A stretch of DNA of 64,000 nt from Enteractinococcus fodinae (GTDB lineage Bacteria > Actinomycetota > Actinomycetes > Actinomycetales > Micrococcaceae), in NCBI RefSeq assembly GCF_031458395.1, contig NZ_JAVDYJ010000001.1, positions 1,798,001 through 1,862,000 of the forward strand. The letters run 5' to 3'. The notes beneath the pieces were generated by a model, which did no database searches, was not told the origin of the DNA, and saw only the letters and a program-made list of their open reading frames with translations. Shown one piece after another: positions 18,014-27,888 of the stretch. Every line of letters starts with the position of its first letter. Position 1 is the stretch's first letter. Position numbers and translations under genes: made by a program.

Positions 18014-19834
18014 CTAACGGTTCTGGTAGCTGTGCACGAGATTGGTCAAGTGCTCCAGTGCATCATCTACCGCAAGATCTTCGCGGGTAGCGGCGAACCG
18101 GTCTTTGAGTTCGACCGTGCCTTTGGCTAACCCTCGTCCCACGATGAGGTGGATGGGTACGCCGAGCAGTTCCGCATCGGAGAATTTTTCTCCCGCATGT
18201 GCTTTTCTGCGATCATCCAGTAATACCTCGATGCCTGCGGCTTCGAGTTTGGTGGCAAACTCTTCGGCGGTCTCAAAGATACTGTCGTCTTTACCGGTGG
18301 CCACAATGTGAACGTGGGCAGGTGCGACGTTGATTGGCCAAATCAAACCCTGTTCATCATGATGGGCTTCGGCCAGCGCTGCGACGGCACGCGAAATGCC
18401 GATACCGTAGGAGCCCATGGTCACGACGACTTGTTTCCCATTTTCGTCGAGCACTTTGAGTCCTAGTGCTTCAGCGTACTTACGGCCTAACTGGAAGATG
18501 TGGCCCATTTCCATACCCCGGCGGGTAGCTAGCGGTCCCGAACCATCTGGTGCCGGGTCGCCATCTTGGACCGCGGTGGCCTCCAGCACGCCGTCCCAGC
18601 TGAAGTCGCGTTCTGCGACCAATCCAAAGACGTGTTGTTGGTCATCGTTGGCTCCGGTGATCCACGTGCTCCCCGGAACGATCCGTGGGTCGACGAAAAA
18701 CGGGATCCCGGTCTGCGACTCGGTGCCCAGCATTTGCTGGACTTGTCCGGCGTTGAATGCCGTGGGGCCGATATAGCCTGGCACAAGTTGCGCGTGTTTG
18801 GCGATGTCGTCTTCGGTGGCCGGCTCTACTGACGGTTCACCGGTCACACCCAGTGCTTCACCAATGGAAGCTTCGAGGCGTTTGATGTCGACGTCACGGT
18901 CCCCGGGCACGGCTACGACAAATACTTGCCGTTCATCTCCGTCTAGCACCGCGGTCAGGACGACACATTTTAGTGTCTCGTGCGCCTGCCACTGACCCGT
19001 TTCTTTGGGTGCCAGGTCATTGGCTACTTCTACCAGCGCGGCAATCGTAGTGGAGGCGGGGGTGTCTTTGACTTCTGGAGCAGCTGCATCGGTGTAGTCG
19101 ATGGCGTCAGGAACCACCGTTGAGACGGCTTCGACATTGGCTCGGTAGCCGCCGGGTGATTCAACGAAGGTGTCCTCCCCTGCTGCGGAGGGGTGCAAGA
19201 ACTCTTCTGAACGGGACCCACCCATGGCACCGGCCATGGCTTCCACGGCAACCACGTCTAAACCGAGGCGCTCAAAGATGCGCACGTAGGCTTCGCGGTG
19301 TTTCTCGTAGGCTTCATCCAGGCCAGCATCGTCGATCGTGAAGGAATACGAGTCTTTCATGATGAATTCACGAACTCGCAGTAGACCAGCTCGCGGGCGG
19401 GCTTCGTCACGGTATTTCGTTTGGATCTGATAGAGATATACCGGCAGATCTTTATACGACGAGTAGTGGTCTTTGACTAACAAAGTGAAGAGTTCTTCGT
19501 GGGTGGGTGCCAGCAAGAAGTCCGCACCCGAGCGATCTTGTAGGCGGAAAATGCCGTCGCCGTAGTCTTCCCACCGCCCAGTGGCCTCGTAAGGTTCCTT
19601 GGGCAAAAGAGCTGGGAAGTGCACTTCCTGCCCGCCGATGGCGTTCATCTCTTCTCGAACAATGTTTTCCACCTTGTTTTTGACGCGCAGTCCAAGAGGT
19701 AACCAGGTGTAACCACCCGGTGCGGCTCGACGAATGTAACCGGCACGGACAAGCAGTTTGTGGCTGGCTACTTCGGCATCGGCCGGATCATCTCGCAGGG
19801 TGCGAAGAAATAGTGTGGACATGCGCAATGGCAC
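18014..19834 (-). CDS. proS: Prolyl-tRNA synthetase (bacterial type)
   Basis: A 606-residue class II aminoacyl-tRNA synthetase that charges tRNA-Pro. The N-terminus [20 protein letters not shown], motif 2 in [19 protein letters not shown], an inserted editing (INS) domain in the middle, and motif 3 in [14 protein letters not shown] identify the bacterial-type enzyme. The start is most likely the GTG at 19834 with GGAG eight bases upstream, four codons before the ATG at 19822. It is 50 bases downstream of a lipoprotein gene. Confidence 0.95.
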   Translation of the reverse strand: MPLRMSTLFLRTLRDDPADAEVASHKLLVRAGYIRRAAPGGYTWLPLGLRVKNKVENIVREEMNAIGGQEVHFPALLPKEPYEATGRWEDYGDGIFRLQDRSGADFLLAPTHEELFTLLVKDHYSSYKDLPVYLYQIQTKYRDEARPRAGLLRVREFIMKDSYSFTIDDAGLDEAYEKHREAYVRIFERLGLDVVAVEAMAGAMGGSRSEEFLHPSAAGEDTFVESPGGYRANVEAVSTVVPDAIDYTDAAAPEVKDTPASTTIAALVEVANDLAPKETGQWQAHETLKCVVLTAVLDGDERQVFVVAVPGDRDVDIKRLEASIGEALGVTGEPSVEPATEDDIAKHAQLVPGYIGPTAFNAGQVQQMLGTESQTGIPFFVDPRIVPGSTWITGANDDQQHVFGLVAERDFSWDGVLEATAVQDGDPAPDGSGPLATRRGMEMGHIFQLGRKYAEALGLKVLDENGKQVVVTMGSYGIGISRAVAALAEAHHDEQGLIWPINVAPAHVHIVATGKDDSIFETAEEFATKLEAAGIEVLLDDRRKAHAGEKFSDAELLGVPIHLIVGRGLAKGTVELKDRFAATREDLAVDDALEHLTNLVHSYQNR

Positions 19835-19884
19835 TGTGAGGGCTCCATTCAAGAAGGGTGGTCGGTGGTTATCTGGCAAGTATT

Positions 19885-20556
19885 CTACCGCAGCGTTTCT
19901 TCGAGCTGATCGATCAGAGTCAGCGCCAAGCCCACGTCTGTGGCCGGGGTCGAGGCAACTGCATAGACCCAGGTGGTGTTGCGAACCAGTACTACCGATG
20001 TGCTCGGTTCGTCGGCGGGGGTGACACGGATTTGAAATGCTTCATCGGTGTGGTGGGTCAGTGGCTGGATTTCGTACCCTTCGCAGGTTTGAGCGAAATC
20101 TTGGATTTCGTCCGTGAGCGCGGTGGCACGTTCGGGGGATTCAAAACCCAGGGCAGCTAGACCGGTCGTTTCCTCTTGGTCGTCTGCGGTGTCTTCGTCT
20201 TGGGCTGCGGCTAGACCGTAACCGGCAATCTCAGGTTGGGTTTCGAACGCCGCAGGACACGAGTTGGTGTCTTGCGCACCATCTGACTGGTCATCTTCGT
20301 CACCCTCTGCGGTGAGCACCGCGGATAATTCATCGAGGGCTGCAGCACCCTGGGGCAGCTGTGCTGGGTCGGAGGCGCCCATGACGGTGGCAATGGCATC
20401 AGTGAGCTCATCTTCCGAGGGCAACTGATCGGCGGGATCAGCTGTCACGGTTTCAGTCACCGTGGCAGTGGGTGCAGGTTCAGGTTCGACCGGTTGATCG
20501 GTACAAGCAGTCAGGCCCAACACGGCAAGGAGCAATAGCAGAGCGGCAGGTTTCAC
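19885..20556 (-). CDS. Predicted lipoprotein, acidic
   Basis: A 223-residue protein with a lipoprotein signal peptide (lipobox LTAC, Cys18) followed by a Pro/Glu/Thr-rich linker and a folded domain ending in IDQLEETL. The start is a GTG at 20556 that overlaps the stop of the gene upstream (GTGA). The C-terminal half resembles the neighbouring lipoprotein at 20553-21368 in layout (a [10 protein letters not shown] strand against FDSHVYWVTV, both near the C-terminus), so the two look like diverged tandem paralogues. It is similar in style to PknH-like sensor-type lipoproteins, but I cannot assign a function. Confidence 0.82.
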   Translation of the reverse strand: MKPAALLLLLAVLGLTACTDQPVEPEPAPTATVTETVTADPADQLPSEDELTDAIATVMGASDPAQLPQGAAALDELSAVLTAEGDEDDQSDGAQDTNSCPAAFETQPEIAGYGLAAAQDEDTADDQEETTGLAALGFESPERATALTDEIQDFAQTCEGYEIQPLTHHTDEAFQIRVTPADEPSTSVVLVRNTTWVYAVASTPATDVGLALTLIDQLEETLR

Positions 20557-21368
20557 AGTTCGTCTTGCACCATTTCTACAACCTCGGCCAACATGGTGAT
20601 CGCTTCGTTCAGACGTTCTCCGGGCTCCACTGTGACCCAGTAGACGTGACTGTCAAAGCGTGCCACGACGGTGGCGTTGGTCACTGAGATGTGTTCAGGT
20701 TCGGGTTCTGGAATCTCATCGGGTGAGATGACGTAATCCGGCAGACCTCCGGGATTTGGAACCGTGGTATCTGAGGATTCAAACGCAGCCGATAATTCTC
20801 CAGCCGATGTTAGGACCATGTCTTGGTCTGCTTGAGTCATGATCTCGGGCACTGATAGGTCTGTGGTGTCGGCAAAGGTCGAGGCCTCGTAGTGCAAGGT
20901 GAGGACATTGGTGTCATCAATGGTCAGGTCGACCGAGGGACATTCCACCCAGGGATCGGTTCGTGCCCCAAAGTATGCGCTCGCGTCATCGGCGGTTTCA
21001 AGGTCGGCTGCGACGATGGTTTGGGCGCTATGCTGTGCGTCCTCGCCAGATTGTGAGTGAAATCCCATCGCCACCTCGGTGGTGGTGTAAAACTCTGGGT
21101 CAATGGTCCCCGCGCACTCAGCAGGTTCCGGTGCGTACTGGGCGATTTCGGCTGCCGCACTATTGAGAGCTTCGATGGCGGGCTGCCCGGTGGAGATGAT
21201 TGCCTCCTCGCCTAGGGCCGCTTGGATAGCCTCATAGAAGATGGTTTGAGTAGGCACTTCCACTTCCGGAGGCGGGGTGACGTCGACCGAGGAAGACTCG
21301 CGCGGCTGTGAACAGCCGGTCAATACCAGGGCTGTCACCGCACCGAGCACCAGAAGTTGCCTGCCCAT
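20553..21368 (-). CDS. Predicted lipoprotein
   Basis: A 271-residue exported protein: signal peptide with lipobox LTGC, then a short Pro/Glu linker and an all-alpha/beta extracellular domain. The ATG at 21368 follows a GGAAAGG site; the open frame further upstream overlaps the GNAT gene. It overlaps the next lipoprotein gene by four bases, so the two are co-translated. A domain layout like PknH/sensor-type lipoproteins is possible, but this is a low-certainty reading. No catalytic motif is visible. Confidence 0.82.
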   Translation of the reverse strand: MGRQLLVLGAVTALVLTGCSQPRESSSVDVTPPPEVEVPTQTIFYEAIQAALGEEAIISTGQPAIEALNSAAAEIAQYAPEPAECAGTIDPEFYTTTEVAMGFHSQSGEDAQHSAQTIVAADLETADDASAYFGARTDPWVECPSVDLTIDDTNVLTLHYEASTFADTTDLSVPEIMTQADQDMVLTSAGELSAAFESSDTTVPNPGGLPDYVISPDEIPEPEPEHISVTNATVVARFDSHVYWVTVEPGERLNEAITMLAEVVEMVQDEL

Positions 21369-21390
21369 GCCTGCCTTTCCTTCGTACTGT

Positions 21391-22308
21391 TTAGAATAAT
21401 ACGGTCGCGAAGCGATCGACGGTTTCAAATCCGACGCGTTGGTAGGTGCGGATGGCGGCCGTGTTGAAATCATTGACGTAGAGGCACACCACGGGAGCAA
21501 GGCCTAGTGCATGATTGACCACCGCTGCCATCGCTGGTGCAGCACGGCCTTGACCGCGAGCTGCCGGAGCCACCCAGACGCCTTGTATTTGCACTGCGGA
21601 ACGGGTGACAATGCCCAGGTCGGCCTTGAACGTGATATCTTCGGAGCCCGGTTCAATCAGAGTGTGGCCCTTGGCGATCAGTTGGCGAACTCGAAGACGG
21701 TAACCGCTTGAACCGTCGGCCAGAGGCGAATAGCCCAGTTCTTCCGTAAACATGGCCACCGAGGCGGGCAGGACTCGAGCATAGTCAGCTTCGGTGGCTA
21801 AGCGAACCTTGGGGTTTGCCACGACGTCTGGTTGGTCGGTGATCGTCATGAAGGGCTGATCTTTCCGGATGTCGCGGGCTGCTTGCCTGCCGTGGCGCAG
21901 CGCATCCCAGATACCTTCGACGGCGTGTTGGGGCCCGAAAATCGAACCGAAGTATTCTCTCAGGGCCCTCAGGGCCTGACCGAAGTACGCGCCGGCTTCA
22001 AAGTCGTCGGTCACCGGCACGATGTTGGCACCGGCCCAACAGGCGGCGATCAGCCTATCGGGTGCCCGGGGGTCAAAAATCCCCAGGAAAATACCGCGGG
22101 CGAATCCGCCGATAGGCCCAGCACGCCGACCGGTGTCCAGAATGGATTGCACATAGGCATTGGTGACGGGCTGTTGTTCAATGAGATGACGCAGGGCTGG
22201 GGTGTCCGAGTTGGCCAGAATGCGCACGGTATCACCGGTTGCCTGTGCCACGGTGTCTTCGGCATCAAGTAACCAACGAAGTGTACGGGTCAGGTGCCGC
22301 AACGTCAC
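21391..22308 (-). CDS. GNAT family acetyltransferase with N-terminal DUF4081-like domain
   Basis: A 305-residue protein in two parts. Residues 1-160 form a domain with a DUF4081-like pattern (LRHLIEQQPVTNAYVQSIL, GIFDPRAPDRLIAACWAGAN). Residues 170-305 are a GNAT domain with the acetyl-CoA loop VWVAPAARGQGRAAPAM and the NDFNTAAIRTYQRVGFE helix. Such proteins occur next to the M50 protease in many actinobacteria. The acyl acceptor is unknown. The start is taken as GTG at 22308; a TTG two codons later has better spacing from the AAAGG site. It begins eight bases after the M50 protease gene. Confidence 0.85.
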   Translation of the reverse strand: MTLRHLTRTLRWLLDAEDTVAQATGDTVRILANSDTPALRHLIEQQPVTNAYVQSILDTGRRAGPIGGFARGIFLGIFDPRAPDRLIAACWAGANIVPVTDDFEAGAYFGQALRALREYFGSIFGPQHAVEGIWDALRHGRQAARDIRKDQPFMTITDQPDVVANPKVRLATEADYARVLPASVAMFTEELGYSPLADGSSGYRLRVRQLIAKGHTLIEPGSEDITFKADLGIVTRSAVQIQGVWVAPAARGQGRAAPAMAAVVNHALGLAPVVCLYVNDFNTAAIRTYQRVGFETVDRFATVLF

Positions 22309-22316
22309 CCTTTCGT

Positions 22317-23651
22317 CTAGAACAGCGTTACCGGTTTGAAAATGTCTGCAACGATCAACAATACCCCCATCGTCAGCAATAGACCGAAGACGACGATGGT
22401 GAGCGGGAACATTTTAGCGATATCAAATGGTCCCGGGTCCGGTTTGCCTCGCAGTTTGGCCCAACCGCGCCGGAGGGCTTCCCACAACGCTCCCGCCACG
22501 TGTCCGCCGTCCAGGGGCAGCAGCGGGATGAGGTTGAATACCATCAAGGCTACATTGAGCCCGGCGATCAGCGATAGCAGCATCGCAGCACGATCCTCGA
22601 TGGGGATATCCTGCTGGGCGGCCGCTTCGCCAGCGATCCGTCCAACACCCACGACTGAGACGGGTCCGGTCGGGTCCCGCTCTCCGTCGGTCAGGAGCAC
22701 CTGAGCGGTTTCCCAAAGCTTGACCGGCAGGACGGTAATAACCGAGAACGTACCGGATATTTGGTCCCCCACCACGGTAAATGCGGCGCTTGCTGGCTGT
22801 TGTTGGTTTTCTACCATCGACGACATGCCAATGAAACCCACCGGTGCGGTTTCGAGCTGCCCTTTACTGTCAGTGACTGGTTGGTCAAACCGATCCAGGA
22901 CGGGGCGCTGAGTGAGTACCGGGGTGATGGTTTCGTTGATGACTTCGTCATCGCGGACGTAGGTGATGGTGGTATTGGTGTTCGCGCGCTGCCGGATGGC
23001 CGCCGAAAGGTCGTCCCAGCTGTCGACCGGTTGGTTATTGAAGTGGGTGATTTCATCGCCGGGTCGCAGTCCGGCTTCCCAGGCCGGAGATGGCTCATCG
23101 TCTGGGTCGCATTCGGCATCTAGTGCACTGGCATCGGTGGTTTCGGTCATGCACTCGAAGACATCGTGCACTTTGGTGGTGGGTGTGGCTACGCCAAATG
23201 TGGACACGAGGATGGCGGTGATCACGAGCGCGATCACGAGGTTCATGAAGGGGCCGCCCAGCATGATAATGATACGTTTCCACACGGGCAGGGAGATGAA
23301 CGTACGCCCGGAGTCGTGTTCGGTCAGTTGGGCGGCAGCGTCCTCGCGAGCCTGGTGAGCCATCGTCTGAAAATACTGTGCGCGAGCTTTGGATGGTTGT
23401 TGCCCGGGTTTGTTGGCCGGCAGCATCCCGATCATAGAGACGTATCCGCCCAAGGGGATGGCCTTGATGCCGTATTCGGTCTCACCTTTTTTCGTGGACC
23501 AAAGGGTCTTACCAAACCCAATCATGTATTGGGTAACACGAACATTGAAAAGTTTGGCCGGGACCAAATGTCCTATTTCGTGTAAGGCGATGGAGGCGGC
23601 GATTCCCACGACCATGATGAGAATGCCCAGCAGGGCGAGGACTAGCGTCAT
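22317..23651 (-). CDS. Site-2 intramembrane metalloprotease (RseP/Rip1-like)
   Basis: A 444-residue M50 zinc protease in the membrane. HEIGH at residues 24-28 is the metal-binding motif in the first transmembrane helix. A PDZ domain follows (EAGLRPGDEITHFNNQPVDS), and the third metal ligand lies in NLIPLLPLDGGHV. In mycobacteria the homologue Rip1 cleaves anti-sigma factors in regulated intramembrane proteolysis. A long loop before the PDZ domain is rich in acidic residues. It is eight bases downstream of the DivIVA-motif gene and eight before the GNAT gene, so this is one operon. Confidence 0.93.
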   Translation of the reverse strand: MTLVLALLGILIMVVGIAASIALHEIGHLVPAKLFNVRVTQYMIGFGKTLWSTKKGETEYGIKAIPLGGYVSMIGMLPANKPGQQPSKARAQYFQTMAHQAREDAAAQLTEHDSGRTFISLPVWKRIIIMLGGPFMNLVIALVITAILVSTFGVATPTTKVHDVFECMTETTDASALDAECDPDDEPSPAWEAGLRPGDEITHFNNQPVDSWDDLSAAIRQRANTNTTITYVRDDEVINETITPVLTQRPVLDRFDQPVTDSKGQLETAPVGFIGMSSMVENQQQPASAAFTVVGDQISGTFSVITVLPVKLWETAQVLLTDGERDPTGPVSVVGVGRIAGEAAAQQDIPIEDRAAMLLSLIAGLNVALMVFNLIPLLPLDGGHVAGALWEALRRGWAKLRGKPDPGPFDIAKMFPLTIVVFGLLLTMGVLLIVADIFKPVTLF

Positions 23652-23658
23652 ATGGTTC

Positions 23659-24222
23659 CTAGTCGAGCACGACTAGCAGTTCAATGACGGCTAGCAAGAA
23701 CGCATCGACTTGAGCTTCATCGTATCCATGAGGGCCTTTTTGTGCGCGAAAGGTGACGTTTCGAACGTCATCGATGCGAATGTGCTCTTCGTCTTGAAGG
23801 TGACCGGTGATTTTGGCCATGCACACTTCCACGTCTGCGACATGATATCCCTGGACGCTTGGGTCGGCGGGGCGGAACTTTTCTCCGCGCGGGCGCTGCA
23901 ATCGACCGTTGAGCTCTTCTAACCGATCCAGCAGTTGCAGATCCCAGGCCTGTTGACCATATGTGGCGATGAACTCATCGCGTTCTGCACGACGCAGTGC
24001 ATCTTCCAGCCGTTCTAAGACTTGATCCACTTGATCCGTGCGGTACCCACCGCGCACGAGGTCAAAGGTCTTTGCTTGCACGGTATCTGCGGTGATCCCG
24101 GACTCGGTTTCATAGGCCTCTCGTGCAGCGGTAATGAATTCATCCACTTGGCCGGTATGGTATCCGAATTCACGCTTCTGCACGGTTTGAAACGGTGATG
24201 CGGTTTGGGTTTGAGTCGACAC
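23659..24222 (-). CDS. DivIVA-motif repeat protein
   Basis: A 187-residue cytoplasmic protein made mostly of repeats of the short DivIVA-domain motif G-Y-x3-[QD]-V-[DE]-x3: GYHTGQVDEF near residue 20, GYRTDQVDQVL near 59, GYHVADVEVCM near 125 and GYDEAQVDAFL near 167. This motif normally occurs once at the N-terminus of DivIVA/Wag31, where it binds membranes. Here four copies occur without the long coiled-coil tail. The start is GTG at 24222 after AAAGGA. It lies between cdsA and the M50 protease, so a link to the cell envelope is plausible but not proven. Confidence 0.78.
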   Translation of the reverse strand: MSTQTQTASPFQTVQKREFGYHTGQVDEFITAAREAYETESGITADTVQAKTFDLVRGGYRTDQVDQVLERLEDALRRAERDEFIATYGQQAWDLQLLDRLEELNGRLQRPRGEKFRPADPSVQGYHVADVEVCMAKITGHLQDEEHIRIDDVRNVTFRAQKGPHGYDEAQVDAFLLAVIELLVVLD

Positions 24223-24239
24223 AATACTTCCTTTGAGAT

Positions 24240-25415
24240 CTAGCCCAAGATCAGTGGCAGCACGACCACGAACAGGGTGTACCCAACGGGTACGGCAAAC
24301 ACGATTGAGTCTAAGCGATCCATGACGCCCCCGTGACCAGGCAGTGTGGTGCCCATATCTTTGACACCAAAATCACGTTTGATCATAGACGCGGCAAAGT
24401 CACCGGCTGTGGCCGCAAGCATCAGCACGGTTCCGATGATGCTTCCGACCCACCACGGGTACTCGAGGAAGAAGTGAGTCACTAGCATTGAAATGCCCAC
24501 GGCACCCACCAGGGAACCAAAGAAACCTTCCCATGACTTCTTCGGCGAGATCTTCGGCGCCATGCGGTGTTTGCCCAGTGTAGCGCCAACGATATACCCG
24601 AAAGTATCACTGGCCACCACCGCGAGGACCGTGGTCATCAGCAAGAAACTCCCGTCGGGCTCCTGCAATAAGGTGATGCCGAACGATAGGAAGAACGGTA
24701 GCCATAGAATGGACAGTAAGGTGCTTGCCATCGAGGCGGCCGGCCGGTCCGGCTCCCCCACTGCAGTCCAAAATACGCTCAGCAGAATACTGCCAAATAG
24801 CGCAAAGACCATCGCATCGATACCACCGAACCAGGCCGCGGCGGGAATGCCAAGGCCAGCAACCCAGGCCGGTGTCAGTGCCAGATGGATGTTTTTGGTT
24901 TTGGTGACTTGAGCGAGTTCCCAAATTCCCAGGGTGACCAGTATCGCTACCAACAGCGCCAGGACGAGTGACGACCAAAAGATCCCCAGCGCCGCAGCAG
25001 CTAATAGCACCAGGCCAACCGTGATGGCTGCCGGTAGATTCCGCCCGGCCCGTGAGACGGGCTCTTCAGACGGCGCTGCGGGGAGCGGCTGTGAGGGAAC
25101 ATCGTCGTCAACCGCAACTTCTTTGACGGACAACACCGCGGCCTCTTCGGTGTCGAGGTCGGAGGATGGATCCGATCCTAAACCTAGATCCTCAGTCGTT
25201 TCATCCGGGATTCCGTTGGTCTGGTCTTGGGCTTGCTGCTGTCGGGCAGTGCGTCGGGCGCGCATCCGTTGTTGGGCAGCTTCAAGCGCCCGGCGTTCCC
25301 GGCGGGTCTGCGGCACGATCATGCCCGTCTCGGGGTCTCTGACTGGGTCAGGAAACCCATCGAGTTGGGTCACGACCGGAAACTGCTGTTCGGATTTTGG
25401 GTCTGGTGTGGACAT
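24240..25415 (-). CDS. cdsA: Phosphatidate cytidylyltransferase
   Basis: A 391-residue membrane enzyme that makes CDP-diacylglycerol from phosphatidic acid and CTP, the branch point of phospholipid synthesis. About eight transmembrane segments follow a long cytosolic N-terminus (about 125 residues) of charged and Glu/Asp/Ser-rich sequence. The signature KRDFGVKDMGTTLPGHGGVM with DRLDS near the C-terminus is diagnostic. The start ATG at 25415 has only a weak ribosome site, so part of the N-terminus is uncertain. It follows frr by 21 bases. Confidence 0.94.
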   Translation of the reverse strand: MSTPDPKSEQQFPVVTQLDGFPDPVRDPETGMIVPQTRRERRALEAAQQRMRARRTARQQQAQDQTNGIPDETTEDLGLGSDPSSDLDTEEAAVLSVKEVAVDDDVPSQPLPAAPSEEPVSRAGRNLPAAITVGLVLLAAAALGIFWSSLVLALLVAILVTLGIWELAQVTKTKNIHLALTPAWVAGLGIPAAAWFGGIDAMVFALFGSILLSVFWTAVGEPDRPAASMASTLLSILWLPFFLSFGITLLQEPDGSFLLMTTVLAVVASDTFGYIVGATLGKHRMAPKISPKKSWEGFFGSLVGAVGISMLVTHFFLEYPWWVGSIIGTVLMLAATAGDFAASMIKRDFGVKDMGTTLPGHGGVMDRLDSIVFAVPVGYTLFVVVLPLILG

Positions 25416-25436
25416 GCAAGCAAAGGCTGTTAGAGC

Positions 25437-25994
25437 CTAGACCTCCAATAGTTCTTCTTCTTTGTTCTTGGCCATCTCATCGATTTGGTCCACGTATTTA
25501 CGTGTCAGTTCATCGAGCTCTTTTTCGGCGCGGCGTCCATCATCTTCTCCGATGTCGCCATCGTCGACCATCTTGTCGATGGTTTCTTTCGCCGCGCGAC
25601 GAGCGTTGCGTACCGAGACCCGGTGGTCTTCGGCTTTCGATTTGATCAACTTCACGTATTCTTGACGGCGCTCTTTCGTTAGTTCCGGCATCACAACGCG
25701 GATGACCTTACCGTCGTTGGACGGGTTTGCACCCACTTCGGAAGATGACAGTGCTGTTTCGATCTCGCGCAGTGCGGTGACGTCGAATGGTGAGATCAAA
25801 ATGGTGCGGGCGTCTTGGACAGCGAATGAGGCCAATTGCTGGAGCGGAGTGGGGCTGCCGTAGTAGTCCACCAAGACTTTTGCGTATAGACCTGGGTTGG
25901 CGCGTCCGGTACGCACGGCTGCGAAGTCTTCGCGGGTTGCTTCTAGGGTTCGTTCCATCGCCTTTTTGGCGTCTGCTAATGCTGATGAGGTCAT
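25437..25994 (-). CDS. frr: Ribosome recycling factor
   Basis: A 185-residue RRF of the usual length. It splits post-termination ribosomes together with EF-G. The segments TREDFAAVRTGRANPGL, YYGSPTPLQQLA and the C-terminal helix LTRKYVDQIDEMAKNKEEELL are conserved. The ATG at 25994 follows AAGGAG. It is 62 bases downstream of pyrH and 21 bases before cdsA, the usual tsf-pyrH-frr-cdsA order. Confidence 0.97.
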   Translation of the reverse strand: MTSSALADAKKAMERTLEATREDFAAVRTGRANPGLYAKVLVDYYGSPTPLQQLASFAVQDARTILISPFDVTALREIETALSSSEVGANPSNDGKVIRVVMPELTKERRQEYVKLIKSKAEDHRVSVRNARRAAKETIDKMVDDGDIGEDDGRRAEKELDELTRKYVDQIDEMAKNKEEELLEV

Positions 25995-26056
25995 GGCTTC
26001 TCCTTCGTTGAATTCTGGGTGTGCCTTTAGTCTAAAACAGGCAGAGGTGTAGCAAT

Positions 26057-26833
26057 TTACGGTGTGACAACGGTGCCTATGGATTCACCCAGCAGAGCGC
26101 GAGTGACGTTTCCATCGCCTTCCATGCCAAAGACCAGCATGTCCAAGTTGTTATCTTTACACATGGTCATCGCTGTCAGGTCCATAACGCGGATGTTTTT
26201 GATGATCGCCTCATCATAAGTCAGATGGTCAAACTTCTTGGCTTCGGCATCGACTTTCGGATCGGACGTATAGACTCCGTCGACACCGGATTTCGCCATG
26301 AGGACTTGGTCGGCACGGATTTCTAATGCGCGTTGTGCCGCTACGGTATCGGTCGAGAAGTACGGTAATCCGGTACCTGCTCCAAAAATCACGACACGGC
26401 CCTTTTGCATGTGCCGAATTGCGCGCTGCGGGATATAGGGTTCTGCTACCTGGTGCATATTGATGGCGGATTGGACTCGTGTGTCGACCCCGGCCTGGGT
26501 CAGGAAATCTTGAAGTGCCAGCGCATTCATGACGGTCCCCAGCATGCCCATGTAATCTGCCCGCCGGCGATCCATGCCGTTGATGGACAGCTCTGCACCG
26601 CGGAAGAAGTTCCCGCCGCCGACGACGATGGCGATTTCTACATGAGCTGCAGCCTGGGCGATCTGCTCTGCTACGGCTCGCACCGTATTGGGATCTACCC
26701 CAATTGATCCGCCACCGAAAACTTCGCCTGAAAGTTTCAACAGGACGCGGCGACGGTGAACGGCGTCGAGTTTTGAGTTGCTTGGGCCATCTTGTAATCC
26801 GCCGGGAACGTTGATGGCGGGAGTATCTGACAC
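26057..26833 (-). CDS. pyrH: Uridylate kinase
   Basis: A 258-residue UMP kinase of the amino-acid-kinase fold that makes UDP from UMP. Conserved elements are [39 protein letters not shown] and the [21 protein letters not shown] nucleotide loop region. The frame is open further upstream, but the GTG at 26833 has AGGAG at eight bases and gives the usual length. A strong inverted repeat without a U tract lies between tsf and this gene. Confidence 0.96.
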   Translation of the reverse strand: MSDTPAINVPGGLQDGPSNSKLDAVHRRRVLLKLSGEVFGGGSIGVDPNTVRAVAEQIAQAAAHVEIAIVVGGGNFFRGAELSINGMDRRRADYMGMLGTVMNALALQDFLTQAGVDTRVQSAINMHQVAEPYIPQRAIRHMQKGRVVIFGAGTGLPYFSTDTVAAQRALEIRADQVLMAKSGVDGVYTSDPKVDAEAKKFDHLTYDEAIIKNIRVMDLTAMTMCKDNNLDMLVFGMEGDGNVTRALLGESIGTVVTP

Positions 26834-26875
26834 GGTAAGGCTCCTGAGGGTCCGATGAAATCGTGGGGGCATGAG

Positions 26876-26911
26876 AAGGGGGTGATCACCGTGTGTGGTG
26901 ATCACCCCCTT
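26876..26911 (-). terminator. Perfect hairpin between tsf and pyrH
   Basis: A 15-bp perfect stem (26876-26890 with 26897-26911, six-base loop) with the TGATCA core follows the tsf stop by 67 bases and lies 43 bases before pyrH. It has no U tract on the minus strand, so partial termination, a stability element or a protein site are all possible. Confidence 0.5.
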
Positions 26912-26978
26912 GCTATAGGTAGTAACGCTGTTGTATTACCTAGACAATTCCAAACACTGCGGTGCGGTTAGAAACGCG

Positions 26979-27815
26979 TTAGGCTCCAACACGGAACCGG
27001 GCGAAAGCCAGCGCTTTCGTTCCTGCGTCTTCCAGCACGGCACCAACGGTGGTCTTGGTGTCTTTAGCAAATGGCTGGTCCAGCAGGGCAACTTCTTTGA
27101 AGTAACCGGTCAGGCGGCCTTCAATGATGTTCTGCATGGCACGCTCTGGCTTGCCTTCAGCACGCGCAGTCTCTTCGGCGATACGACGTTCGTTGGCGAC
27201 GGTCTCTTCCGGAACTTCGTCCCGAGAGAGGTAGGTTGGGCTCATTGCAGCAACGTGTACTGCAACATCGTGGGCTGCCGTCTGTGCGGCTTCGGAGTCA
27301 GCATCGACAGCCATGAGGACACCAACCTGAGCTGGCAGGTCAGCTGATGTCTTGTGCAGGTACGCATCGACGAATGCGCCTTCGACGCGGGCCAGTCGAC
27401 GTACTTCAACTTTCTCCCCCAGCAGGGCGCCTTCTTCTTTGACGAAATCGCCCAGTGGGTTGCCGTTGTAGTCAGCGGCCAGCAGGTCATCGACGTTATC
27501 GGCACCTGAGGCCACAGCGGTCTCTAGCACGGTGTTAGCCAGTTCGATGAACTTATCGGATTTGGCCACGAAGTCGGTTTCGGAGTTGATCTCGATCATG
27601 ACGCCAACGCCGTCTTTGACGGTGGCGGTGATGAGACCTTCAGCGGCGGCTCGACCTTCACGTTTGGAGGCACCTTGCAGACCTTTGACGCGGATGATTT
27701 CCATCGCCTTATCGACATCGCCTTCGGCTTCGTCGAGGGCCTTTTTGACGTCCATCATGCCGGCGCCAGTACGCTCACGTAGGGCCTGAATGTCTTTGAC
27801 TGTGTAATTCGCCAT
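26979..27815 (-). CDS. tsf: Elongation factor Ts
   Basis: A 278-residue EF-Ts, the nucleotide exchange factor of EF-Tu. The N-terminal segment VKDIQALRERTGAGMMDVKK and the core VGVMIEINSETDFVAKSD are conserved. The start ATG at 27815 has an AAGGAAT site at a somewhat long spacing. It follows rpsB by 73 bases in the standard rpsB-tsf order. A small internal hairpin lies in that gap. Confidence 0.97.
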   Translation of the reverse strand: MANYTVKDIQALRERTGAGMMDVKKALDEAEGDVDKAMEIIRVKGLQGASKREGRAAAEGLITATVKDGVGVMIEINSETDFVAKSDKFIELANTVLETAVASGADNVDDLLAADYNGNPLGDFVKEEGALLGEKVEVRRLARVEGAFVDAYLHKTSADLPAQVGVLMAVDADSEAAQTAAHDVAVHVAAMSPTYLSRDEVPEETVANERRIAEETARAEGKPERAMQNIIEGRLTGYFKEVALLDQPFAKDTKTTVGAVLEDAGTKALAFARFRVGA

Positions 27816-27888
27816 TACAGATATCCCATTCCTTGGATGTTCGTTGCGGTGTGGCCCGCAATTCTAAATCGAAACGTGGTGGTGTGGA

